Under the pieces are notes generated by a model. That model had not been told where the DNA came from, ran no database searches, and worked only from the letters and a program-made list of their open reading frames with translations. The position numbers and the translations under genes were made by a program. A stretch of 64,000 nucleotides of DNA from Montifringilla adamsi (lineage: Eukaryota; Chordata; Aves; Passeriformes; Passeridae). This document shows positions 40,549 to 50,325 of the stretch, one piece after another. The stretch covers positions 11,154,835 through 11,218,834 of the forward strand of contig JAGGNK010007004.1 of the NCBI GenBank assembly GCA_017590115.1, in the 5' to 3' direction. The stretch's first letter is position 1. Every line of letters starts with the position of its first letter.

Positions 40549-43500
40549 CTTTAACACTTCCTTGCTATTTTGCTGTTGCACGGCAAGGAACTTTCAGGCC
40601 AGAGGTAAGTACCCAGGTTTCCTGCCGTATTTTAGTCAGGGGCAAACACACAACATAAATAATAGTTGTGTATATAATACCTCCCTGCTGCTTTTCTCAG
40701 AGACACACATTGCTTTTTGCTGCTGTGCTTTGCATATGAAAGTGACCACCACTGACCTCCAGGGTGTGTAAGTGCAACTAGAAAAAACTTACCAAAATTT
40801 AAGAAAGTTGTACCCCATCTAACAGAAAGTGTTTTCCTCACAGTTTTGTAACCCAGGCAGTTTCATAGCCACACTTTCCTATCAAACACCCTCTAACAAA
40901 TTCAAGAAAAGGTGAAGTTAGCACACGTGAAAGCCCACATCTGGGAAAGTGGTCACACTGTTCTGTCTTTATCAGTTACAAATCTAGGACATAGCACTGC
41001 ACTGTGTGGCATGGGGAAGGAGCAGAAATTCAGCTGACACTTCTGCTTTTTGAACAGGAATTTCATGTTTAAGCAGAAATGCACTATACTATCATATTAG
41101 TAAAAAAAAAAAATTAAAAATCATTGCTACACAAGGATTGGAAATAGAAGCAGGCAGTGAGGAAAAGCCAAGCAATTGCTACTCAATCCCACATTGTGTG
41201 TGCCAGTGCCTTCCCTTCGTTTCTCCCTCTGCTCTTCCTTCATGCTGAAGGACAGCATCTGTTTCAGCTCAACCCCTGACCAGGCACACTGCACAGGGAC
41301 TCAGGGAAGATATGTTATGACCTCAACATGTTTTTCTTCACAGTCTATCAAACTTAGGGCCGGTGCAGACATCCCTGGAATGCACCACATTCTGCAGAGC
41401 ATTTCCATCTTCCTTCCCTTGCTACGGTCAGAGGAAACAACAGCGCCACCAGTTTAGTCATCAGATCCCATTTATCCCTGCTACAGCCTTTAGGATTTCA
41501 TTGGATTTTGGATCAATGGGGTTTTGGGCCTGGTTCCCACAATACTAATGAGTAGAGAGCTCCCACACTCTTTTATACACACACAGATCTAAAGTGATGC
41601 TGCTGGGCACAGCTCCAGGTACACCTGCTTTTGCTGTAACCTGGCAAAAAAATTAAATAAAATATGTAAATAAAAGGAACCTACAAAAAACACCATTTGA
41701 CCATTCATACACATGGAAAATAGCAGCATTAATTCCAGTCTATGGTCCACTCCAAGGGAAGAGTCTCACCACCAGCAGACAGAATAAAAATGAGCTTCTA
41801 GGATACCAAAGAGAACAGATATTTCAGTTTCAAAAGTATGCAAGCTATTGTGGAGTCTTGTTTTTCAAGAAGCTTAGACTGCAGTCCCCAGCTACTGATA
41901 CAGTTCAAAACCTTCAGAGTGATTAGGTGGCTTAGAGGTGTTCATGGGCTGGACCACATTTAGCAACGCAGAGTGTGAGGCACATAGAACGTGGCATAAC
42001 CAAAACCAATTAAGAAAATAAAAAAAGGTAAAAAAACAGATGCCAGTTTTCAGTGGCTTCAACAAATTATGAAAAAGAGAATGAGTGACAATTGCCATTG
42101 ATAGTGATTTTCAACAGGACACACACCACACCAGAGTGAAAGCACTGAGGCCTTACCCCAAACACAAGCACAAGGCCTGACATGAAAGTTCCTGTCTGTC
42201 CTTCCCCATTTATATTATATGGAAAGGCACATACACTCACAAGCCTCTTTCAGGTTTTAAAACTCAGGGAGAGGAATCAAACCCACAAGAGACTGTAGTT
42301 ACCTCATCTCAGTAGCATATGCCAGCATTCCCCAAAATTGCAATAAATTGTGGTGATAAAACCTACAACTTCCTCCAGACTAACTCATTCCTTACTCCTA
42401 AAGGCAACTAGGACTGCAACCCACATATTCATTGGATAGCTGAAGATAAAAGCAAGTGACAATAAAGAACAAAAATATCTCTGCACCAAGAATTTACATA
42501 ACTAGCTCCAGTTACTGCTAATTAGACCAATTCCCTTAATTCCTCCATTACATCTTCCTGCATTTTTCAGTTAGCTCTAGTAAGAAGAGGTATAATAAAT
42601 TATTATTAAATAGAAACCTACTTGATCACATTACAAGTACTTAAAAGTACAGATTAGTGCCCTACTATTTTATTCTAATGAAAACCCTACAACTAGTAAT
42701 CTGGTAGACTAAATAAGATACCTGAAGCTACTTCACTGTGCCAAGTCTGTCCACCAATTTTGGAGCTTGTGAAATATTTAAAGCTTCCCCCCCCCCCCCC
42801 CTTTTGCTATGCAAGAAGACCTACACAAGTCAGAAAAATGTGAATTACAAGGAAAAATTGCATAATGAATCTTACAGATTCAACAGCAACTTCATCTTTT
42901 CTTTCTTTTTTCTTCCATAGCAAGTTTGTTGTTTTTGGTTTTTTTAAATAAATACAGATTATATTTTAATAGAGAAATTGTCTTTTTGAGTTCTTCTTGC
43001 TTCATATCATATAATATGTCAACAGTACAGCTCTCACAGGCAAGCTTCACTCTCAGCCACTGGGACCAAGCCAGCTCCACTTTGGGCATCCCACAGCTAA
43101 CTCTCACACAGCAAGTCATTGCAAGTGTGTTGTACACAGTCAGTCACTTGAGAAGAGAGCAGCTGAGCAGCTTACACCACCATGAGAGCCCCTTTTCAAA
43201 CAGAAAGCAGCTATGTACATGCAGGGCTTGATTTGCCATGTGCAGAAATCCTTCACAGCACTTGAAGAGGCAGCTGCCAAAAAAGCAAATGCCAACTGGC
43301 AGCGTGGAGGAGCTCACTCTGAAGCCATCCCATGTGCACGGGCTCTCCAGCACAGCTTCTGCAGCCTCTCCTGAAGAGGCTGGGAGAAGAGAGGCTTTCC
43401 CTTTGTGTAAGAAAAGGATGCCCCCAAAAGCGGGGGCAGAGGGAGGGTGTCTGGAAAAAAGTACAAAGCAAAGGAGGGGAGAAAGGAACAGTAGGAAGAA

Positions 43501-43574
43501 ACAGGAGAAAAAAAAACAAGGAACAAGATGACAGAACAAGACAGAAGTTGTTTTTTATATTGATAACCTCCTGC
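40549..43574. other. TMTC1 intron 5 before the LTR/CR1 cluster
   Basis: AT-rich non-coding sequence containing the C15 run at 42787-42801. A purine-rich patch lies at about 43430-43530. No exon recognised. Confidence 0.55.
42787..42801. repeat. C15 homopolymer
   Basis: Fifteen consecutive C flanked by AAGCTT on the left and TTTTGC on the right. Such runs are uncommon in AT-rich intron DNA and are prone to length error. Confidence 0.9.
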
Positions 43575-43697
43575 CCCCTGTTGTGGACATCAGTCTCTCC
43601 CAAGTAGCAAGCAACAGGACAAGAGTAAATGGCCTCGAGATGTGCCAGGGAAGTTTTAAATTGGATATTAAGAACATTTTTTTTACTGAAAGGGTTG
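43575..43697 (+). mobile_element. CR1 LINE 3' fragment, left part (split by an LTR)
   Basis: The sequence GTGCCAGGGAAG...ATTGGATATTAAGAACATT...GAAAGGGTTGTCAA matches the usual CR1 pattern just before the GGCTGCCCAGGG motif. The continuation lies at 44116 beyond the inserted LTR. The left limit is approximate. It is a dead, 5'-truncated copy with no usable reading frame. Confidence 0.75.
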
Positions 43698-43702
43698 TCA
43701 AC

Positions 43703-44109
43703 TGTCACATTCATATTTTCTGAAAAATCCCTTCACCCAGGATTTTTCTCTTGGGAAGCTGAGAAGCCTCAGAGAAAAAGGAAAACAATAATTATCTCAT
43801 TTGCTTCTCCTGTGTTTTGCTCATGTGGAATGTGGTTGGAGATTGTTTTCCAACAGGTGATTGTTTAATTGGTGTGAGTTGTTTTCACTCATTGGCCAAC
43901 CAGTGCCAAGCTGTGTCGGGACTCTGGAGAGAGTCACCAGTTTCATTATTATCTTTTTAGCATTCTGTAAGTATCCTCTCTCTATTCTTTAGTATAGTAT
44001 AGTATTCTTTAGTATAATATAGTATCATAAAACAATTAATTAACCTTCTGAGAACATGGAGTCAGATTCATCATTCCTTCCTTCCTCTAGGGGCCCCGCA
44101 AATACAATA
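43703..44109 (+). mobile_element. Solo ERV LTR nested inside a CR1 remnant
   Basis: This LTR of about 407 bp starts TGTCACATTCATATTTTC and ends near CGCAAATACAATA. Direct repeats GTCAAC flank it at 43697-43702 and 44110-44115 (TCAAC if the LTR is taken one base longer). Internal landmarks are GGGAAGCTGAGAAGCCTCAG, an AATTATCTCATTTGCTTCTCC-like stretch, TGTGTCGGGACTCTGG and TAGTATAGTATA repeats. I recall this as a common songbird ERV LTR type. The host sequence reads continuously as CR1 when the LTR and one repeat are removed, which dates the LTR as younger than the CR1. Confidence 0.88.
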
Positions 44110-44115
44110 GTCAAC

Positions 44116-44282
44116 AACAGACTGCCCAGGGAAGCAGTGGAGTCACCATCACTGAAGGTATTTAAAAGATGTGCAGGTGTGGCATTAGGGACATGGTTTA
44201 GTAGCAGGCTTGGCAGAGCTGAGGTAATAGTTGGACTTGATAATCTTAGATGTCTTTTCCAACCTGAACAATTCCATGATAC
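44116..44282 (+). mobile_element. CR1 LINE 3' fragment, right part
   Basis: It continues the CR1 copy interrupted at 43702, with GACTGCCCAGGGAAGCAGTGGAGTC, GTATTTAAAAGATGTGCAGG-like sequence, GAGGTAATAGTTGGACTTGA and the terminal CCAACCTGAACAATTCCATGAT. The last block is a decayed form of the ATTCTATGA-type CR1 3' end. Confidence 0.8.
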
Positions 44283-44354
44283 TATCCATCAGGGAAAACA
44301 GAGACAAAGACAAGGATCAAAGAGCACAAAAACACTAACACGTCCTCATATATT

Positions 44355-44737
44355 TGTGGGATTCATATTCTCTGAACCTGAGAGAAGCAGTAAGGGAAGC
44401 AGAGAAAATAATTATCAAAACAATTCTTATCTCGTTTGCTGCTCCTGTGTTGTGCCAAAGTAGAATGCAATATGGAGATTGTTTACCCAAAGTGATGGTG
44501 TTTTGTTTCTTTGGCCTATCAGGGCCAGCATGTGTGCAGACTATCGGTCAGCAGTCAGATTCTGTGCAGTGGAGTGAAGTTGGGTGCTTGGGCAGATTCA
44601 GTTTTAGATGTAATGTAATATAGTGTAATATAGTATAGTAATATAGTATAATGAAGTAATTAATTAGCCTTCTGATAACCATGGAGTCAGATGCATCATT
44701 CTCTCCCCATAGTCGGGGTTGCCCTGATTTCCGATAG
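44355..44737 (+). mobile_element. Solo ERV LTR (antisense to TMTC1), 5-bp TSD ATATT
   Basis: The element starts TGTGGGATTCATATTC and ends near CCGATAG, and is flanked by direct repeats ATATT at 44350-44354 and 44738-44742. It shares ordered segments with the LTRs at 7160-7552 and 9255-9586: an early TGTGG...CTCTGAAC...GAGAG block, a TTATCTC block, GGAGATTG, a TAGTATA-rich stretch and GCCTTCTGA near the 3' end. No internal retroviral genes adjoin it, so it is a solo LTR. It lies 135 bp from the donor of TMTC1 exon 5 and points towards that exon. Confidence 0.85.
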
Positions 44738-44872
44738 ATATTCTCTTCCTTTCTCCCCTAACCCTCCTTCCACCTCCTCCTGTCTTCCCTCTCCAGTAAC
44801 ACAAGAACTACAGCAATTTCAGGATAAAAACGGCTAAAACAAAGTGAACAGAGCAGGAGCGGGCAGCAGTAC

Positions 44873-45079
44873 CTGCGAATGGCCCAGATGGCTCTGCTGG
44901 GCACGGCCGGGCCCCCGCTGGGCTGCTCCTGGGGCGCTGGCGGGTGGCAGGAGCTCCAGGCGCCGCGCTGGGCAAAGCGCTGCTTCCCGTTCTCCCGGCC
45001 AGACAGCGGCACCTGCGGCGAGCCACACCGAGAGGACACGGACAGCCGGGAGGGCCTCTGGTGAATGCCCCCGTTCCTC
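44873..45079 (-). CDS. TMTC1: TMTC1 coding exon 5 (GC-rich variable linker)
   Basis: This 207-nt exon begins with G, completing a TTG leucine from exon 4, and ends CGC AG in phase 2. That fits the next human residues, R-F-L-T. It encodes a Pro/Ser/Gly/Arg-rich, poorly conserved linker. The anchor for identity is RENGKQRFAQRGAW near the middle, followed by CHPPAP and ending AIWAIR, matching the human RENGKQ...GAW...RAVW pattern. The acceptor is CTTTTCTCAG. The donor, AG|GTACTG, is weaker than the others, and the frame stays open for about 38 codons past it, to a TAG at 44758-44760. The exon is clearly richer in G+C and CpG than the AT-rich introns on both sides. Downstream exons are not in the window. 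Confidence 0.93.
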
Positions 45080-46834
45080 CTGAGAAAAGGGAGGAGAAGG
45101 GGAAAGAAAAGGATGTAAGGACTTGTGTTCTTTGCACTTTTACTTATCAAAAGGTTGAACGCTATGAAATCGGCACAACGCGGTATCAAACTACAACAGA
45201 CAACATTGCTTTAATCCATAAAAAAAGCCTTTGTGTGCTGAGAGGACAGTATTTATTAGATCCTAACTAGAGCTAGAGACTTGGCAGCAAGAGAAGATGA
45301 GCGTTCCTGTATCAAGCTGTTCTCTGGACCTCTGAAGATGGGAAGCACTGTGGTGTCACTCCTAATTTTTTGCTCCAGAAAACAAATGATGTTCCACCAC
45401 TTTTAAACAGAAAACAAATCTGGGCAGGTTGGAAGAAGGAGCAGTAAGTTTTCAGCAGCACATAGAAGGCTGTTTGTTTTCTGCTGTCCCTTAAAGTCAA
45501 ATGCAGTTGTAAAATCCTGAGCATCACAAAGAGATAAATGCACAATACATGCAACCAGAGGAGATACGAAAATACAGCACATCTGGACTAAAGAGTTTCA
45601 TTCCTACAAGCTAAACAGTGCCACATCTGGGCATCTGGCTGCCACTGAAACAAAAAAAAAAAATAGCTTGAAGAGACCCCCTGGAATGTGGGCCTATGGG
45701 AAGGGGGAGACGGAGGAAAGGAGGGAGGAGGAAGGCACAGATTTTCCTCCAGTTAATTAACAGTTGTGTTCCCTTTAGCCAGGCAGCTCCTGAAACACGC
45801 CTGTCAGGGTGCAAATGCAAGTGTTAACAAGCAAGCTGGCTGTCAGCCCCCAGAAATCTCCCTGACTACTTGCCCACCAGTCACACCATTAAGAACTACT
45901 TATCCAGTGAAAAGAGGAGGAATCCCCTGCCGATCCATTGTACCTGCCTGCTGATTGCTAGTGCTGCCACAGGGCAGGTCTGAAACTGGTCTGTGCCCAT
46001 TAGGGCCTAGAGAAAGAGCCGCAAAGGGAGGGAAGCCAGGATGCTCCTGAGAGTCCCCCTTCTCCTCCCTGCAGTTACTGCTCTCACCTTGTGCCAGCTC
46101 TGTTCATTTAATTCACTGCAGAAACACAAATTCAGGGTCCTTTTTATAACCCAGATACACACAAGCTCATGTAGGGTGTGACAGGTTCCAGGGCTGGTGG
46201 GGCAGCACCAGTGGAAGCACAAGAAATGATATGAAGAGCAAGATCTCCCATTCTCAGGAGCAGTGAGCTCTTACACTCACTCACAGATCTGAACCAGGGA
46301 TGTTTTGGGAGAGAAACAGATAAAAACCATATAAAATGGTTAATATAAAAATATTCTAATAAACCAAGACTTCTGACTTTGAATGGAGATGGAAAACAGC
46401 ATAGTTATTTGTGACACTAAGTGGGTGAGGGGTACAAACTTCAAAGTATTTAATTTTTCTCCAGTGACTTCTGAGAGCTGCTCATTATTCCAACCAGAAC
46501 TGGATGGGTATTTTCCCTCTTTTTCCATTCTGAAAGGATAGAAAAAATATCAAACCTAGTTTTACTACTAAACATCATATAACATTTCTAAACCCAAGGC
46601 ATTGTGACAGAATAATCAAGCAGACATTGTGAATGGAAGGAGTTAAACCAGAGAAACTTTAGGATGTTGATGCTTCAGTCAGAACTCCCACACTAAAAAT
46701 AAATGTTAGTCTTGCCAGGGTGAATTCAGCATTTTAGGGATCAGTTCTTCTCATCTGGTTGATTTACCCAACAAAAGTAATCAGGCAGCAAAAGAGTAAC
46801 AAAAAAATTTAAAAAAAAAACAAAAAAAAAAAAA

Positions 46835-46919
<85 letters not shown>

Positions 46920-47098
46920 ACTGCCACAAAACACAGAATGCAATTGTGGGTCCCTCCAAATTTGTCAAATGTGTACCATCCATCTAATCCAGCAGGGCAA
47001 GTCCATCTCCCCTCAGTGCTGTATACCATAATAACACATATTTTAGACTAACAGGTGAAAACACCAGAAAAACACCATGAGCATAAGAAATTACTTAC
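45080..47098 (-). other. TMTC1 intron 4
   Basis: A 2.0-kb intron between exons 4 and 5. Its main feature is the 82-base A run at 46836-46917, which becomes a long poly(U) tract in the pre-mRNA about 180 nt after the exon 4 donor. The rest is unremarkable unique sequence with a shorter A run near 45650. Confidence 0.9.
46836..46917. repeat. A82 homopolymer
   Basis: An uninterrupted run of 82 A on the plus strand, preceded from about 46801 by A-rich sequence broken by single C and TTT. It lies in TMTC1 intron 4. Length is likely to be variable between individuals and between sequencing platforms. No retrotransposed gene body ending in this tail was recognised to its left. The long poly-Phe minus-strand frames across it are artefacts. 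Confidence 0.95.
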
Positions 47099-47275
47099 AA
47101 TTTGAGTCCATTGTAGGAGAGGGAAAAGAAGTCATAAACCAAGCACACACCAAACACAGTGACTCCAGTTTCTTTCACCAGCATTGCACACGTCCCAAGG
47201 AATAAACTAAGCAGCAAAAAGAATGGGGAGGCAGTGGGAGGGAAATGTTCCCCAACATAAAGCTGATCCACACTC
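47099..47275 (-). CDS. TMTC1: TMTC1 coding exon 4
   Basis: This 177-nt exon starts with G, completing the AGG arginine split by intron 3. It encodes SVDQLYVGEHFPPTASP, a transmembrane segment (FFLLLSLFLGTCAML), VKETGVTVFGVCLVYDFF and a short polar end, SLSYNGLK. VKETG(I/V)TVFGVCLVYD is a family hallmark. The acceptor is TTCTGTTTTTCAG and the donor is GTAAGTAAT. The exon ends TT in phase 2. The last residues differ from the mammalian protein, as expected where the variable linker begins. The reading frame stops at TAA just past the donor, so splicing is needed to continue. Confidence 0.95.
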
Positions 47276-48404
47276 CTGAAAAACAGAATTGACATAAAAT
47301 ATCTTAACTTCTCTGCTATTTTCATGTTTACTACAGTCACACATACTGAGACACTCCTCCTTAATGCCTTAAGATGGCTGACACAAACATGTCCAGACAT
47401 GAACAATCTAAAATGAGAAAAGGCTTAGCCACAGGACAGGAAGGGAAGATGCAAATATGGGGAGCTGCTTCAATTCTTGGTGCACAAGAGGTGAAACAAA
47501 GACAAGAAGAAAAATAAAGTAGACTTGAAACAGTCAGAGGAAGGCAGAGTAAGTACAGAGAAGGCAGGAAAACACCTGCTTTCTGTCATGTGGAACACAC
47601 ATGCTTAATTCTCCTTCTGGGACAAAAAGCACTAGGCAAGCAAAAATTCCTCCATCCCACCCACAGTCCCCTGAGTCAAAGATGTGTCCTAATCATTAAC
47701 AGACTGGGCAGCAAGCCCCTATCACATGGGAGAAGGCAGGAAAGAACTGAAATCAAACAGACAGATTCCTGTGGGTTCACTGGGCTTCACACCTTCTGAA
47801 GAAAACAATATTGTGGGTTTGTAGCAGACAGCCCCAGAGGGATATCAGCAGTTTTTCCCTGTGGCTGTGATGACATGGTGCTATTTCTGAATGCAAACAA
47901 TGTTATTTCAAACTGCAAATAATGCAAAAGGTGCAGAAACCCCATCCAGGTAAGCTATTTCTGTATCTACACTTGTTCAGTTACAGTTTTAGAGCAAGCA
48001 GTGCCAAGTTTTCACCTGAAAAGGATGACTGAGGGTCTCGACACACTCCTTAACTCTCTCAGAGTCCCACAGTCACAGCATGCATTTGAAAGGCAGGCTT
48101 GTGTCTGCTCTTCACTCTACACACAATTTGCCTTCCACTGAAAACATTTCTTTACAATTGTTTGCAATCTCTTTACAATCTGTTTTATGGTCAGCTGCAA
48201 TGTCAGTGGAAGAGGGATTGTCAATGTTGACTCCTGGTTTAGTGGTTTTTTGTTCTCAGAAGCATCACCATGGCTGCAAGCAGGGGCCAGCACACTTCCA
48301 TACAGCAGAGCTGTGGGAAGCACCTCTGCCAACAACCATTAAACACTGACAGCTGCCTCTGGCCCCCTCCTCAGAATAAAGAATCTCATGATGTTACCAC
48401 GTAC
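47276..48404 (-). other. TMTC1 intron 3
   Basis: A 1.1-kb intron between exons 3 and 4, bounded by GTACGTGG and TTCTGTTTTTCAG. Nothing else was recognised in it. Confidence 0.9.
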
Positions 48405-48478
48405 CTATTATAGGAGAGAAAAGCCAACAGAAAGAGTAGACAGGCAAGGACATCTGCTCTGCCTACTATACCTGTTAC
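48405..48478 (-). CDS. TMTC1: TMTC1 coding exon 3
   Basis: A short 74-nt exon, easily missed because it holds no methionine and only 24 full codons. It encodes VTGIVGRADVLACLLF followed by LLAFLSYN, then AG of a split arginine codon (phase 2). GIVGRADVLA followed by a hydrophobic segment is strongly conserved in TMTC proteins and completes the HPIHTEAV-GIVGRAD block begun in exon 2. The acceptor is CTCCTTTCCTTTCAG and the donor is GTACGTGG. The phase is 0 on entry, as exon 2 requires. Confidence comes from the exact phase match and the near identity to the mammalian sequence I recall. Confidence 0.95.
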
Positions 48479-50112
48479 CTGAAAGGAAAGGAGACACACA
48501 GGTGTAAAAACACATCTAAAAATGTAAAAACACTCAGTGACTGCCTCAATAATCCATGCTCAAAGCTACTATTTTAAGGTTTTGATCTTTCAGTGTTATC
48601 CTCCCTCAGCATACCAAAATGTTACTTGGACAGCATAGGGTATGCTCAGTTTTGTCTGCTGCATTTCTAGCTTGGCAAAACAAATGAGTAAGCCAACAGT
48701 AAAGTCATTCCTTACTTAATAAAATATTAAGTTATATAGAAAATGCCAATTTTAAGGATTTCTTTTAATTTTGTATAATAAAGCTTAGATAAGAAATGCA
48801 TCCAACTCCCAGTACTGAAATTTGTTAAAGAAAATTACTTACTATGTAAGTAACATTGAAATGAACTTTATCACCAAAAAGGAATAGGACAGAATTTACA
48901 GAATTTATTCCTCCTGAACAATCTGAGTTTGCAAGAGTTTTTTTCTACAGATTAATTAACAAAATCTTTTACTAAAAGAGAGAATACTGAAGAAGAATGG
49001 ATAAACACTCTTTTTTACAGTTATTTCAATATCCTATTTCATAAGGATCTAAAATTCACCCATAAAGCAAATAAAAGGCCCTTTGAAATCTCGCCCCTTT
49101 TGAGATTACATAATTAAGTTATATTCAGAGCTCTGGCATTTATTTTAACCTTTTAAAGTTCTGACCCAGACAAAAATAAATTCCAAGACTGCCTCATCTA
49201 AAACCTCCCTTAAAATATAAAGCTGCACTATCAAAAGGAGCCTAGCTGATTAGTTCACACAACACAGCACAGGGAGTAACTCCAAAGCTTGTGGCTTTTT
49301 GTTATTAAGGTAATCTCTCCTCAAAAGTTCTCAGCCACAGGAGCTGTTTCCCTTCCCCATTTACAAAGGCTTGGAATGAGAGCAGTGTGATGTCAGTGGT
49401 ATCTCAGCTAATGAGAGCATTTCTTTTTTTACAGAGTGGAGAGCTGGACATTACCTTTCCTTCTCCAAGACAGCAAGAATCCTTTTAACTACAGAAGGAC
49501 CTCCTAGTGCTAACAGACTGCAGTTTTGGAATGATTATGTCTCTAAATGTTTGCTTATAACAAACAGAAAGATTTCCAGTATGAGCTGCTGTTCTGTAAA
49601 CTTACGCTGGCATTCGTGAACAACTTTTTTTCTGAATAGGATTCTCCTAGTTTTTAATTTAAATAAATATAAATTAATCTGTGAGTCACATCATCTCTGT
49701 CTGAGAGAGCTCCTCCAGAATACACAGTAATGCTGCCTTCACTTTTCCTCCCTAAAACTGATGGCTATGGGAGATGACTGAAGGCATGCAACAATATCCC
49801 AGCAGGAGAGCACAGCCTCACTGAGGTCTTTGGTTTCAGAAAACTCCTGATTGTCCATTTATTCCCAGCATGGCTGATTAGGACCACCATTTAGAATTCA
49901 GTTCCAGAGCACAAAGGCTGCAAGAATGAATACACTTTTTTCTTAATGACTCCTACAAATTATTTTAAATAGAGTACATTCTCACCTTTGCTCCCCCACA
50001 GCAAAAAAATCACAAGTACAACATTCTGTATGACTCAGAGGTTTCCTTAGAAAAAAAATAAATAAAATTTTGAAGAATTAATTTATTTTTAGGTTTGGTG
50101 GCACATACTTAC
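48479..50112 (-). other. TMTC1 intron 2
   Basis: A 1.6-kb intron between exons 2 and 3, bounded by GTAAGTATG and CTTTCCTTTCAG. The sequence is AT-rich and featureless, without recognised repeats or open frames of interest. Confidence 0.9.
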
Positions 50113-50290
50113 AGCCTCGGTGTGAATGGGATGCACAGCAAAGAAGAGTGCCGTGACAAAAGCAAGGCGACAGTCCTTGAACACAGCTTTGTCACAAGTG
50201 TACATCAGCACAAGAGTCACCAGACAATGTAAAATTACATTCACTGCATGGAAATAGAAGGGGTTCATGCCAGCCAGCAATATGTTTAAC
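50113..50290 (-). CDS. TMTC1: TMTC1 coding exon 2
   Basis: This 178-nt exon continues the TMTC1 frame: the first base completes the AAG split by intron 1, and the exon ends in phase 0 after GAG GCT. It encodes LNILLAGMNPFYFHAVNV, a transmembrane stretch (ILHCLVTLVLMY), TCDKAVFKD, and a second hydrophobic stretch ending FFAVHPIHTEA. The HPIHTEA block is a signature of the TMTC family. The acceptor is TTCCTTACAG, preceded on the minus strand by a run of 23 T. The donor is GTAAGTATG, a near-consensus site. Against human TMTC1 as I remember it, only scattered substitutions are visible. The reading frame seems to run on past the acceptor as poly-Phe, but that is only translated poly-T and is not coding. 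Confidence 0.96.
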
Positions 50291-50302
50291 CTGTAAGGAA
50301 AC

Positions 50303-50325
50303 AAAAAAAAAAAAAAAAAAAAAAA
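50303..50325. repeat. A23 run forming the exon 2 polypyrimidine tract
   Basis: Twenty-three A on the plus strand, read as T23 in TMTC1 sense direction. It ends about 10 nt upstream of the exon 2 acceptor AG, so it serves as, or extends, the polypyrimidine tract of that splice site. Confidence 0.9.

Noticed and set aside
46741..47029. Minus-strand frames consisting mainly of phenylalanine
   Set aside because: They are translations of the A82 tract read as poly-T, not proteins.
48405..48478. Concern that this segment might be an unspliced relic because it has no methionine
   Set aside because: It joins exons 2 and 4 in exact phase, has good splice sites and encodes the conserved GIVGRADVLA block, so it is a true exon.
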